Positions 8,145 through 16,366 of a stretch of 64,000 nucleotides of DNA are shown here, one piece after another; position 1 is the first letter of the stretch, and every line of letters starts with the position of its first letter. Both the position numbers and the translations under genes were made by a program. The DNA is taken from contig CALBSC010000094.1 of the NCBI GenBank assembly GCA_937927685.1, positions 1 through 64,000 of the forward strand, written 5' to 3'. The DNA comes from an uncultured Burkholderiales bacterium (GTDB lineage Bacteria; Pseudomonadota; Gammaproteobacteria; Burkholderiales; Burkholderiaceae_C). The notes beneath the pieces were generated by a model, which was not told the origin of the DNA, did no database searches, and saw only the letters and a program-made list of their open reading frames with translations.

Positions 8145-9308
8145 ATGAACTTTGCGCTGACCCCTGAGCAGGAACACATCCGCGATGCCGTGGAACGGGT
8201 GTGCGAGCCGTTTGACGCGGACTACTGGTTGACCAAGGACCGCGATGGCGGATTTCCGCACGATTTTCACCGAGCGCTGGCTGATGCGGGCTGGCTGGGC
8301 ATTGCCATGCCCGAGGCCTACGGCGGGGCCGGCCTGGGCATCAGCGAGGCCGCGTTGATGATGCACACCATCGCGGCCACAGGCGCCGGCCTCTCGGGTG
8401 CGTCGGCGGTGCACATGAACATCTTTGGCCTGCACCCGGTGGTGGTGTTTGGCACCGACGAGCAAAAGAAGCGCTGGCTGCCTCCACTCATCGCCGGTCG
8501 AGACAAGGCCTGTTTTGGTGTGACCGAACCGAACACGGGGCTCAATACCTTGAAGCTCAAGACCCGCGCCGTGCGTCAGGGGGACCACTATGTGGTGCAC
8601 GGCCAGAAGGTGTGGATCAGCACAGCCCAGGTAGCCAACAAGATCTTGCTGCTGGCGCGCACCAAACCGGTTGAAGAATGCCAGGGCACCGAAGGGTTGA
8701 GCCTGTTTTATACCGACCTGGATCGCAGCACTGTGGAGGTGCGTGAGATCGACAAGCACGGACGCAAGTGTGTGGATTCCAACCAGGTGTTCATCGACGG
8801 GCTGCGCATTCCGGTGGAAGATCGCATTGGCGAAGAAGACAAGGGGTTCAACTACATCCTGCACGGCCTCAACCCTGAACGAATCCTGATCGCCAGTGAG
8901 GCGGTGGGGCTGGGTCGCGCTGCCTTGAAGCGTGCCGCGCATTACGCCAGCGAGCGTGAAGTATTTGACCGGCCGATCGGGCAGAACCAGGGCATCCAGC
9001 ATCCCTTGGCCAAATCGTGGATGGAACTCGAGGCAGCCCACCTCATGGTGCAAAAGGCCGCCTGGCTGTATGACCAGGGACAGCCCTGCGGGGCCGAAGC
9101 CAACAGCGCCAAGTTCCTGGCCGCCGAGGCCTGTTACCACGCCTGTGAAAACGCCATCTTCACCCATGGCGGCATGGGCTACGCCAAGGAATACCACGTC
9201 GAGCGCTACCTGCGCGAGTCGTGGATACCGCGGCTCGCGCCAGTGAGCCCGCAACTGATCCTAAACTTCATAGCCGAGAAGGTGCTGGGCCTGCCCAAGT
9301 CCTATTGA
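8145..9308 (+). CDS. Acyl-CoA dehydrogenase
   Basis: FAD enzyme that introduces an alpha,beta double bond into an acyl-CoA and passes electrons to ETF. It is 387 residues long with all three domains: the N-terminal helices, the middle beta domain with CFGVTEPNTGLNTLKLKT, and the C-terminal helices with REVFDRPIGQNQGIQHPLA and HGGMGYAKEYHVERYLRE. The usual C-terminal catalytic Glu of the YEGT motif is replaced (PRLAPVSPQ). A Glu occurs instead at GLNPERI (E245), the position used by isovaleryl- and long-chain enzymes. It is the last gene of the operon and converges with the glutamine-synthetase-like gene. The likely substrate is the CoA ester produced by the upstream CoA-transferase. Confidence 0.93.
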   Translation: MNFALTPEQEHIRDAVERVCEPFDADYWLTKDRDGGFPHDFHRALADAGWLGIAMPEAYGGAGLGISEAALMMHTIAATGAGLSGASAVHMNIFGLHPVVVFGTDEQKKRWLPPLIAGRDKACFGVTEPNTGLNTLKLKTRAVRQGDHYVVHGQKVWISTAQVANKILLLARTKPVEECQGTEGLSLFYTDLDRSTVEVREIDKHGRKCVDSNQVFIDGLRIPVEDRIGEEDKGFNYILHGLNPERILIASEAVGLGRAALKRAAHYASEREVFDRPIGQNQGIQHPLAKSWMELEAAHLMVQKAAWLYDQGQPCGAEANSAKFLAAEACYHACENAIFTHGGMGYAKEYHVERYLRESWIPRLAPVSPQLILNFIAEKVLGLPKSY

Positions 9309-9399
9309 GGGGCGACGGGGTCCGTCCCGCGGTTGCATCGTCCACCCGGTCGCAGGCCATGCGCAATCCGTTTGAGTTCACGCTGCGCATGGCGTTATG

Positions 9400-10866
9400 T
9401 CAGATGCGGCTGAAATATTCCCGTCGCTGAAATTCGATCGGGTCTTCTGCGTTGTCAAAGCGCTGCTGTTCGGGCAGTTTCAGGGTGCTGTAGTACCGGA
9501 TGAAATCTTCCCCCAGCCCTTGGGTCATGGCAGGGTCGGCAGACAGGGCCTGCAGCGCATCGCGCAGGTGGGTGGGAATGCGCAGATGGGGATCGCTTTC
9601 GGCCGCATAGGGGGATTCGGTGGCCAGTGGAGGCGACAGTTGTTGCGTCATGCCAGACAAGCCTGCATGAATCTGCGCAGCCATGTAGAGGTAGGGATTG
9701 GCCGCGGGTTCGCCCAGTCGGTTTTCAATGCGGGTGGCCCCATCGCCAGCACCGCCGATCACGCGCAGCATGGCGCCGCGGTTGTCGAACCCCCACACCA
9801 TGGATTGCGGAGCCAGTGCGTTGGGGCGGAATCGGCCAAAGCCGTTGACCGTGGGCGTGCACAGCACCGTCATGCCCTTGGCATGGTGCAACAGACCGGC
9901 CAGGTACCGACACCCCAGATCACTCAGGGTGTGGCCGGCCTCACGCGTGGAGCTGAAGGGGGCGGGGGCCTCGCGCACGAAAGCGTTGCGTCCCGACTGG
10001 AGGTGCACCAGCGATTGGTGCAGGTGCCAGCCGCTGGACATGACCTGCTCGAAGGGTGGGCGACACATGAACGTGGCGTGATAACCCGCGCGACGCAAGG
10101 CCTGTTGCACGGCGCTGCGAAACAGCACCATGTTGTCGGCCGCCGTGAGGGCATCCGTCGCGTCGAAGACGGCTTCGACCTGGCTGGGGCCGAGTTCGAT
10201 TTCCAGCGAGGCGAGCGGCATGCCCAGCGCCTGCGCCGTGTGCTGCACGATGCGTAACGGCTCCTCCGCCATGTCGAACCAGGATTCGGACAGCAGGTTG
10301 TAGCCCGGATGGATCACACTCACCTCGGGCGCCAGGCCCGGCCACGCGGCCTGATCGGGGTCGCGGTGGGCGCCGTGCTGGGGGTCGCGCAAGCGGTAGA
10401 TGTGAAATTCGATCTCCAGGCCGCACACCATGCCCAGGCCGTGTGTCGCCAACCGCGCCAGCGCAGCTTGCAGTTGTGCCCGTGTGTCGAAGGGCACGAT
10501 GTTGCCGTCGGCAAACTCGGGCTGGCATTGCAACCAGCCGGTGGAGGCTGTCCAGGGCAGCACCCGAAAACTCTCGGGGATGGGACGCAGCACCAGGTTG
10601 TTGGCATACCCAAAGCCGGGCAAGGTCTGTTCCAGACCGGGCTCGAACACCTTGAAGGCGGTGCGGTCCGAGGTGTCCTTGAGCATGAGCGTGCTCACCA
10701 TGCCCACGCCCTGGTGCAAGGCCTTGAGCGCGGCGGTTCGGGTCAGCGTCTTGCCCCGCAACACACCATGCGGGTCACACCAGGCAAAGCGGATCAGTTC
10801 CAGCGAGCTGTCCTCGATGCGGCGACGCAATTCGGCCAGTGCTGGCGTGTCAGGGGCGGTGTTCAC
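9400..10866 (-). CDS. Glutamine synthetase family ligase (probable gamma-glutamyl-amine synthetase)
   Basis: An ATP-dependent ligase of 488 residues with the glutamine synthetase fold. It shows an N-terminal beta-grasp region (RFAWCDPHGVLRGK), the metal-binding GLEIEFHIY, a central SSGWHLHQSL with metal and substrate His, and ANPYLYMAAQI after an Arg-Glu-Asn-Arg segment. The start is GTG 10866, overlapping the stop of the Rieske gene as GTGA. Longer N-terminal readings would run far into that gene. Sequence around the ammonia site differs from ordinary GlnA, and the gene sits in a catabolic operon, so gamma-glutamylation of an amine, as by PuuA, IpuC or the aniline enzyme, is more likely than nitrogen assimilation. 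That function is inferred from context. Confidence 0.85.
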   Translation of the reverse strand: MNTAPDTPALAELRRRIEDSSLELIRFAWCDPHGVLRGKTLTRTAALKALHQGVGMVSTLMLKDTSDRTAFKVFEPGLEQTLPGFGYANNLVLRPIPESFRVLPWTASTGWLQCQPEFADGNIVPFDTRAQLQAALARLATHGLGMVCGLEIEFHIYRLRDPQHGAHRDPDQAAWPGLAPEVSVIHPGYNLLSESWFDMAEEPLRIVQHTAQALGMPLASLEIELGPSQVEAVFDATDALTAADNMVLFRSAVQQALRRAGYHATFMCRPPFEQVMSSGWHLHQSLVHLQSGRNAFVREAPAPFSSTREAGHTLSDLGCRYLAGLLHHAKGMTVLCTPTVNGFGRFRPNALAPQSMVWGFDNRGAMLRVIGGAGDGATRIENRLGEPAANPYLYMAAQIHAGLSGMTQQLSPPLATESPYAAESDPHLRIPTHLRDALQALSADPAMTQGLGEDFIRYYSTLKLPEQQRFDNAEDPIEFQRREYFSRI

Positions 10867-12236
10867 GGGTTGCTTCCCGCGGGGCGGATGGCGGCGTCCC
10901 ACGGCGCTGCATCGCGCTTGGCACGAACGGCCTGTTGCCACCAGTCCTCCCAGGACTGTGCCGGCGCAATGCCGTCCACGGTGTCCGGGCCTAAGCGCGT
11001 GGCCGCGACATCGGTCTGTGCCATGCCCAGGGGCGTGCGCCCGGCCTGCACATCGTCAATGGCCTGCTGCAACAGGCGGCGGTTGAGCATGATGGCGCGG
11101 TCACTGGTGCCCAGGTGTTCGCGCGTGCGGTCCTGGATGGGGCCCATGCTTTCGCAGGCCCACTGGTCGTGCACATTGATGTCGTCCTCGCCCATGCCCA
11201 GGTAGGTGCGGGTTTTTTGCTCTTCCGGGTTGAATCCCCAGTTGTTGTGGCGACCGAACTTGGGGATGTAGTCGGGCAGGGTGACGTAGGGCAGGCGCTG
11301 GTTGCGCATGGTCTCCTTGTCCACCGGACCGGCAAAGCTGGTGAAGATGGACACCCAATAGGTGCGGGTGTCGTCCACCGGCACATGCATTTGCGTGATG
11401 GTCATGGTTTCCGACAGCGGAATCACAAAGGTGTGCGGGAAGATGGCGTGGGTGACGCGCACGTGGGTCAGCGCCTCGTTGAGCACCCGCAGGGTAGTGA
11501 GTTGCATCCCGTAGGGCTGCGCCTGGGCGCGGATGTCGGGTTGTGCACTCTCGCGCATCACGCGCGACATCGGCCAGCGCTCGCCGCCCACATCGCCCGC
11601 GCTGGCGGCGCGAAACTGCCGGCCATAGGTGTTGTCCAGCGATTCATCCGAGAAGAACCGATGCAGGAAGGACGTGTGCGCCGGATCGACGCCCACTTCG
11701 AAGGCCTGCAACCAGTTGCAGTGCCACAAGCCCTTGAACGCAAAGGTGTGGGTGCCCGGGGCAGTGAGGCAGTCCAGCGCGGGCAGGGGCGGTGGGGTGC
11801 TGCCTGCTTCACCCAGCCAGGCAAACAGCACGCCGCTGCGTTCGATCAATGGGTAGCTGCGCTGCTGGATGTGGCGACACAGGGTGCTGCCGCTGGGCTC
11901 GGCGGGGGTGTCGGTGCATCGCCCCTGGGCGTCGAATTTCCAGCCATGGAAGGGGCAGCGCAGGCCATCGCCCTCGTGGCGGCCGAAGGCCAGGTCGGCG
12001 CCGCGGTGCGGACAGTCACGGTCGAGCAGGCCGTATTCGCCGTTGGCATTCTTGAACAGCACCAGGTCCTGTCCCAGCAGGCGAACCGGCTTGACGGGAC
12101 GGATGGCCATGTTGGGGTCCAGGGCCGGATTGAACTCGTCGACCAGGGCCACTGGCTGCCAATACTGACGCATGAGTTGGCCACAGGGGGTCCCCGGGCC
12201 AATCCGGGTGATGCGTTCGTTCAGGTCTGCTTGCAT
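10863..12236 (-). CDS. Single-polypeptide Rieske oxygenase (phthalate dioxygenase type)
   Basis: Catalytic component of a Rieske non-haem iron oxygenase, 457 residues. The Rieske cluster ligands are C75-x-H77 (CPHRG) and C94-x2-H97 (CPFHGW). The iron site is DPAHTSFLH, with D184, H187 and H192, spacing typical of phthalate dioxygenase and O-demethylase enzymes that work as homotrimers without a beta subunit. The ATG at 12236 has AGGAG about eight bases upstream. It is coupled to the glutamine-synthetase-like gene by a 4-base overlap and lies behind a LysR gene. It is distinct from the alpha/beta oxygenase at 2674, so the region has two independent ring or side-chain oxygenases. No reductase component is nearby. 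Confidence 0.92.
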   Translation of the reverse strand: MQADLNERITRIGPGTPCGQLMRQYWQPVALVDEFNPALDPNMAIRPVKPVRLLGQDLVLFKNANGEYGLLDRDCPHRGADLAFGRHEGDGLRCPFHGWKFDAQGRCTDTPAEPSGSTLCRHIQQRSYPLIERSGVLFAWLGEAGSTPPPLPALDCLTAPGTHTFAFKGLWHCNWLQAFEVGVDPAHTSFLHRFFSDESLDNTYGRQFRAASAGDVGGERWPMSRVMRESAQPDIRAQAQPYGMQLTTLRVLNEALTHVRVTHAIFPHTFVIPLSETMTITQMHVPVDDTRTYWVSIFTSFAGPVDKETMRNQRLPYVTLPDYIPKFGRHNNWGFNPEEQKTRTYLGMGEDDINVHDQWACESMGPIQDRTREHLGTSDRAIMLNRRLLQQAIDDVQAGRTPLGMAQTDVAATRLGPDTVDGIAPAQSWEDWWQQAVRAKRDAAPWDAAIRPAGSNP

Positions 12237-12374
12237 GTCAGGGCTCCTCAGTGACAATCTGGCGCTATGGTAAACCGCTACTTGGCCTGATGGATTCACC
12301 CACTCGACACTGAAACGGTTTCTGCGTCAGGGTGTGCCCCATCGTTGCTGATTCTTCAAGTTCAGCGCTTGTGC

Positions 12375-13262
12375 TCAGCCTTGAGCCTCCTGGCATAACC
12401 AGTCCCGGAAGTGGCGCACCACCGCCGAGGGGGGGCGCAAGGGTGAGTGCGTCAGGTAGTAGCCGCGTGGCAACTGAACGCTTTGCATCAGTGGACAGGT
12501 CAAACGGCCTTCGTGTAACGCGTCCGATATAAAGGGCATGAGGGCAATCATGACCCCCAGTCCATTGGCGGCGGCCTGGTAGGCGAGCGCCGCATTTTCA
12601 AATTGAAGGCCGGCTTGCCGTGGCGGGTTGTCAATGCCGGCTGCCGCGAACCACTGCGGCCAATCGTCAGGGCGGTTGGTGGAGCACAGCAAATCGTAAC
12701 GCAGCAAATCGCGTGCGGTCCGGATCTTCGGGCCCGTTCGTAGCAGCGACGGCGCGCACACCGGGATCAGGATTTCCGGGAAGAGCCGAATGGCTTCGGG
12801 CCCCACGGCGCTGTCCGCTTCGGACCGAATGGCGACATCGACATCCTCTTTGTCCCAGTCCGTGCGCTGATGCGCGGTGGTGATCTGCACTTCAATTTCC
12901 GGATGCCGGGCGTGAAACCGGGCCAGTCGAGGCACCAGCCACTGGATGGCAAAGGTGGGCGGAAGCTTGACCCGTAATTGGCGCGATGAGGGCGGCGCCT
13001 TGATGCGTTGTGTGGCACGTTCGATCTGGTCGAACCAGGCCGTGGCCTGCGCGCACAGTTCTTGGGCCGCCGCGGTGGTTTGCACGCCTTGTCGGCTACG
13101 AACAAACAGCTTGCATGCCAGCCACGATTCCAGCACCTGTATCTGTCGGCTGATCGCGCCTTGCGTGACGCCCAATTCGTGTGCGGCTGCCGTGTAGCTT
13201 TGTAGCCGCGCTGCGGCTTCAAAAGCGCGCAGGGCGTTGAGGGGGGGGAGGGATCTATTCAT
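12375..13262 (-). CDS. LysR-family transcriptional regulator (GcvA-like)
   Basis: A 295-residue LysR-type regulator. The N-terminal winged helix-turn-helix is clear (PPLNALRAFEAAARLQSYTAAAHEL, then GVTQGAISRQIQVLE), followed by a periplasmic-binding-protein-like effector domain. The start pattern with LPPLNALRAFEAAAR places it in the GcvA-like group. It is transcribed towards the Rieske/ligase operon 138 bases away and divergently from the Bug/leuCDB-like operon that begins at 13362. A dyad with T-N11-A geometry overlaps its own start codon, so autoregulation and control of the divergent operon are likely. The effector is unknown. Confidence 0.93.
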   Translation of the reverse strand: MNRSLPPLNALRAFEAAARLQSYTAAAHELGVTQGAISRQIQVLESWLACKLFVRSRQGVQTTAAAQELCAQATAWFDQIERATQRIKAPPSSRQLRVKLPPTFAIQWLVPRLARFHARHPEIEVQITTAHQRTDWDKEDVDVAIRSEADSAVGPEAIRLFPEILIPVCAPSLLRTGPKIRTARDLLRYDLLCSTNRPDDWPQWFAAAGIDNPPRQAGLQFENAALAYQAAANGLGVMIALMPFISDALHEGRLTCPLMQSVQLPRGYYLTHSPLRPPSAVVRHFRDWLCQEAQG

Positions 13263-13275
13263 GAGATTTACTCAT
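13261..13275. promoter_or_regulatory. LysR-type T-N11-A box in the divergent intergenic region
   Basis: ATGAG and CTCAT form a perfect inverted repeat around a 5-base AT-rich centre. The outer T at 13262 and A at 13274 are separated by 11 bases, the classic LysR box geometry. It overlaps the start codon of the LysR gene and lies about 90 bases before the divergent Bug start. This fits an autoregulatory site, but binding is inferred. Confidence 0.55.
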
Positions 13276-13276
13276 G

Positions 13277-13288
13277 CATTGTGCAATG
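13277..13288. promoter_or_regulatory. Second dyad, possible additional LysR half-site pair
   Basis: CATTG and CAATG flank a 2-base centre, giving a 12-base dyad immediately after the T-N11-A box. LysR proteins often use a recognition site and a neighbouring activation site, so the two dyads may work together. The spacing here does not itself fit T-N11-A. Confidence 0.35.
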
Positions 13289-13361
13289 GATTCATGTGCT
13301 TGTGGTGCGGAATATCCCGTAATAACCTGTGGGCCTGAGCAGAACCAGGAGACAGCGTTCC

Positions 13362-14336
13362 ATGACAAAAATTCAATGGCTTCGACGTGCATGGTGGGGT
13401 TTGTGTTGGGGGCTGTGCGCACAGTTGGCGATGGCGCAGTCGTACCCCAGCCAGCCGATTCGGTTGATGGTGCCCTGGCCACCCGGAGGAGGGGTGGACA
13501 CCACGGCGCGCATGTTGGTGGAGCCCCTTGGGCGCAAACTCGGGCAACCCGTGGTCATCGACAACCGGGCGGGTGCGGGTGGCAACATCGGCACCGAGAT
13601 GGCTGCCCGCGCCAAGCCGGACGGCTACAACCTGCTGATGGGATCGATCAGCCCCAACGCAATCAATGTACACCTGTACCCCAAGTTGCCGTTTGACCTG
13701 ATCAAGGACTTCACGCCTATCGCATTCGTGTCGTCCTTGCCGATCTTTCTGGTGGTACCGGCGAATTCGCCCTTCCAGACCTTGGCCGATGTGCTGGCAC
13801 ATGTGCAGCGCAACCCCAACAAGATCACCTATGGATCGGGAGGCGTGGGGTCCTCGCAGCACCTGGCCGGCGTGCAGTTCATGTCCATCACCAAGACCGA
13901 ATTGCTGCATGTGCCCTATAAAGGCACCGCGCCGGCTGAAGCGGATCTGATGGCCGGCCACGTGGACGTGATGCTTGATACGGCCACGTGCATTCCATTT
14001 GTCAAGAGCGGCAAGCTGCGGGCCTTGGCCGTGGCCTCGAGCAAGCGCAATCCGGCACTACCCAATGTCCCCACCTTTGATGAACTGGGCGTTCACAACT
14101 TGTACGCCTCATCCTGGTACGGGTTGATGGGGCCTGCCGGGATGCCCGCAGGCCTGGTGCAACAACTCAATGCCGCCACCAACGAAGTACTGCGCAGCGC
14201 CGAGTTGCTGGCGCGCATGCAAGAACTCGGCGCCGAGGTAGGTGGTGGTTCACCCGAGGAGTTTGCACGCTTTATTCAGTCTGAAATTCAGCGCTATGCG
14301 GACATTGTGAAAAAATCCGGCGCACGCATGGAGTGA
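13362..14336 (+). CDS. Bug/TctC-family receptor heading the leuCDB-like operon
   Basis: Periplasmic receptor of 324 residues. ATG 13362 is preceded by AGGAGA and begins a signal peptide ending near QLAMAQ. The mature part has YPSQPIRLMVPWPPGGGVD, VIDNRAGAGGN and PDGYNLL. The LeuC-like gene starts ten bases after its stop and the LysR gene is divergent. The receptor probably brings in the dicarboxylate or hydroxyacid that the LeuC/D/B-like enzymes metabolise, an inference from gene order. The window encodes no permease partner. Confidence 0.93.
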   Translation: MTKIQWLRRAWWGLCWGLCAQLAMAQSYPSQPIRLMVPWPPGGGVDTTARMLVEPLGRKLGQPVVIDNRAGAGGNIGTEMAARAKPDGYNLLMGSISPNAINVHLYPKLPFDLIKDFTPIAFVSSLPIFLVVPANSPFQTLADVLAHVQRNPNKITYGSGGVGSSQHLAGVQFMSITKTELLHVPYKGTAPAEADLMAGHVDVMLDTATCIPFVKSGKLRALAVASSKRNPALPNVPTFDELGVHNLYASSWYGLMGPAGMPAGLVQQLNAATNEVLRSAELLARMQELGAEVGGGSPEEFARFIQSEIQRYADIVKKSGARME

Positions 14337-14346
14337 GGTGATTTCG

Positions 14347-15777
14347 ATGAGTCGTCCAATGCCGCAGGGGCCGTTGACCCTGTTTGAAAAAATCTGGCAC
14401 CGCCATGTGGTGCATCAGCGCGATGATGGTGAGTGCCTGTTGTATGTGGATTGCCATCTGGTTCAGGATGGCTCGGCCCCGGGGTTTGAAATGCTGCGGC
14501 AAAAAGGATTGCCCGTTCGCATGCCCCAGCGAACCTTCGGGACGCCCGATCATTACATTCCCACCATCGGCCGGGACCTGTCCACCATTGCCGATCCGGA
14601 AAAACGCGCCATGGCCCAGGCGTTAGAGAACGATTGTCGTGAGGCGGGGATTCCCTTCTTCGGTTTGCAGGATGCACGGCAGGGCATCATCCATGTGGTG
14701 GCGCCTGAGCAGGGTATCACCCAGCCAGGACGCCTGATGGTGTGTGGCGACAGTCATACGTCCACCCATGGGGCCTTGGGGGCATTGGCCTTTGGCATCG
14801 GTGCATCGGAGGTGTCGCATGTGCTGGCGACGCAGACGATCTGGCAGCGGCAGCCCCGCACCATGAGAATCGAGGTGCCTGGTTCATTGGCCGCCGGGGT
14901 GTCGGCCAAAGACATCATCCTCGCCATCATCGGGCGCATCGGGGCAGGCGGTGCCGTGGGACATGTGATCGAGTACGCGGGACAAGCCATTCGTGAGTTG
15001 TCGATGGAAGCCCGCATGACCCTGTGCAACATGTCGATTGAGGCGGGCGCCCGGGCCGGCATGGTGGCACCGGACGAGACCACCTATCAGTGGCTCCAAG
15101 GGCGTCCTCACGCGCCATCGGGTGCCGAGTTTGAATCCAGCGTGGCGCAGTGGCGGCAACTCCCCAGCGACCCGGGTGCGCATTTTGACCGTGAGGTGGT
15201 GATCCCCGCTGTCGAAATCGAGCCCATGGTGACCTGGGGCAACAGTCCGGAACAAGTCGGGGGCATCAGTGGTCGAATTCCCGACCCCGCACATGAACCC
15301 GACCTGCAGCGCCGGGAAGGGCTGGAACGTACCCTGGCCTACATGGGACTGACGCCGGGTCAGACGCTGGCGGGGCTGCCAGTTCAGCGCGTGTTCATCG
15401 GGTCGTGCACCAATGGTCGCATTGAGGATTTGCGCAGTGCCGCTGCAGTCGCCCGTCATGGTCATGTGGCGGCGGGTGTCGAGGCCTGGGTGGTGCCCGG
15501 GTCGGGACTGGTCAAGCGACAGGCTGAAGCCGAGGGCTTGCACGAGGTGTTTCTGTCGGCCGGCTTCCAATGGCGTGACCCGGGGTGCTCCATGTGCCTG
15601 GGCACCAACGGCGACATCATGCAACCGGGGCAGCGCAGTGCCTCTACCTCCAACCGCAACTTTGTGGGTCGGCAGGGGCCCGGTTCGCGCACCCACCTGG
15701 TCAGTCCAGCCATGGCTGCCGCTGCTGCCTTGCAGGGCTGCCTGATTGATGTCCGCACGGTGAAGGGAGGGCGTTGA
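14347..15777 (+). CDS. LeuC-like aconitase-family hydro-lyase, large subunit
   Basis: Large subunit of a two-subunit [4Fe-4S] hydro-lyase, 476 residues, similar in length to LeuC. The cluster ligands are Cys354 in FIGSCTNGR and Cys414 and Cys417 in CSMCLGTN. HTSTHGALGALAFGIG is also present (from CGDSHTSTHGA). Near the N terminus it reads TFGTPDHYIPT where biosynthetic LeuC usually has a TMDHN motif, and its opening differs. The ATG at 14347 has GAGGTG upstream. It is coupled to the small subunit and a LeuB-like dehydrogenase but no leuA. The reaction is probably dehydration and rehydration of a 2-alkylmalate or related acid such as citraconate or maleate. Leucine synthesis cannot be excluded, but the Bug gene argues for catabolism. 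Confidence 0.88.
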   Translation: MSRPMPQGPLTLFEKIWHRHVVHQRDDGECLLYVDCHLVQDGSAPGFEMLRQKGLPVRMPQRTFGTPDHYIPTIGRDLSTIADPEKRAMAQALENDCREAGIPFFGLQDARQGIIHVVAPEQGITQPGRLMVCGDSHTSTHGALGALAFGIGASEVSHVLATQTIWQRQPRTMRIEVPGSLAAGVSAKDIILAIIGRIGAGGAVGHVIEYAGQAIRELSMEARMTLCNMSIEAGARAGMVAPDETTYQWLQGRPHAPSGAEFESSVAQWRQLPSDPGAHFDREVVIPAVEIEPMVTWGNSPEQVGGISGRIPDPAHEPDLQRREGLERTLAYMGLTPGQTLAGLPVQRVFIGSCTNGRIEDLRSAAAVARHGHVAAGVEAWVVPGSGLVKRQAEAEGLHEVFLSAGFQWRDPGCSMCLGTNGDIMQPGQRSASTSNRNFVGRQGPGSRTHLVSPAMAAAAALQGCLIDVRTVKGGR

Positions 15778-15778
15778 G

Positions 15779-16366
15779 ATGAAGGCTTTTGAACGTGTGC
15801 GGTCCGTGGCAGTGCCGTTGCCCCGTGCCAATGTGGACACCGACCAGATTCTGCCCATGCCGTTTTTACAAAAACCGCGGTCGGACAATTTTGGGCACTA
15901 TCTTTTTCACGCCATCCGTCGTGATGCACAAGGCGGACTGCGCGAGGACTTCGTCTTCAACCATCCACGCTACGCACAGGCCCGCATGGTGGTGGCGGGA
16001 CCGAATTTTGGCTGCGGCTCCTCGCGTGAACATGCGGTATGGGCACTGGCAGACGCGGGTTTTGAGGTGGTGATCGCACCGAGTTTTGGGGACATTTTTT
16101 ATGGCAACTGCCTCAAGAATGGCGTACTGCCTGTCCGCCTGGCAGGAGAACACATTGAATTTCTGCTCCAGCATTTGGCTGACAACCCCGAGACGATGAT
16201 CCAGGTGGATCTGGAGTTGCAAACCGTGCAAGCGGCAAACGCCTTGTTCGACTTCGACATAGATCCGTTTGCCAAACACTGTCTGCTCAAGGGGCTGGAC
16301 CAGATTGACTACACCCTGTCGTTGTTGACAGATATCGAGGCTTACGAACAAAGGACACCATCATGA
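15779..16366 (+). CDS. LeuD-like aconitase-family hydro-lyase, small subunit
   Basis: Swivel-domain small subunit, 195 residues, the normal size for LeuD. The catalytic motif GPNFGCGSSREHAVWAL is intact. The N terminus has VPLPRANVDTDQILP and the substrate-recognition loop reads QKPRSDNFGHYLFHA. The ATG at 15779 is two bases after the LeuC-like stop, and the gene ends by overlapping the LeuB-like start (ATGA). It completes the heterodimeric hydro-lyase. Substrate choice depends on this loop, but I cannot read the substrate from it. Confidence 0.9.
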   Translation: MKAFERVRSVAVPLPRANVDTDQILPMPFLQKPRSDNFGHYLFHAIRRDAQGGLREDFVFNHPRYAQARMVVAGPNFGCGSSREHAVWALADAGFEVVIAPSFGDIFYGNCLKNGVLPVRLAGEHIEFLLQHLADNPETMIQVDLELQTVQAANALFDFDIDPFAKHCLLKGLDQIDYTLSLLTDIEAYEQRTPS

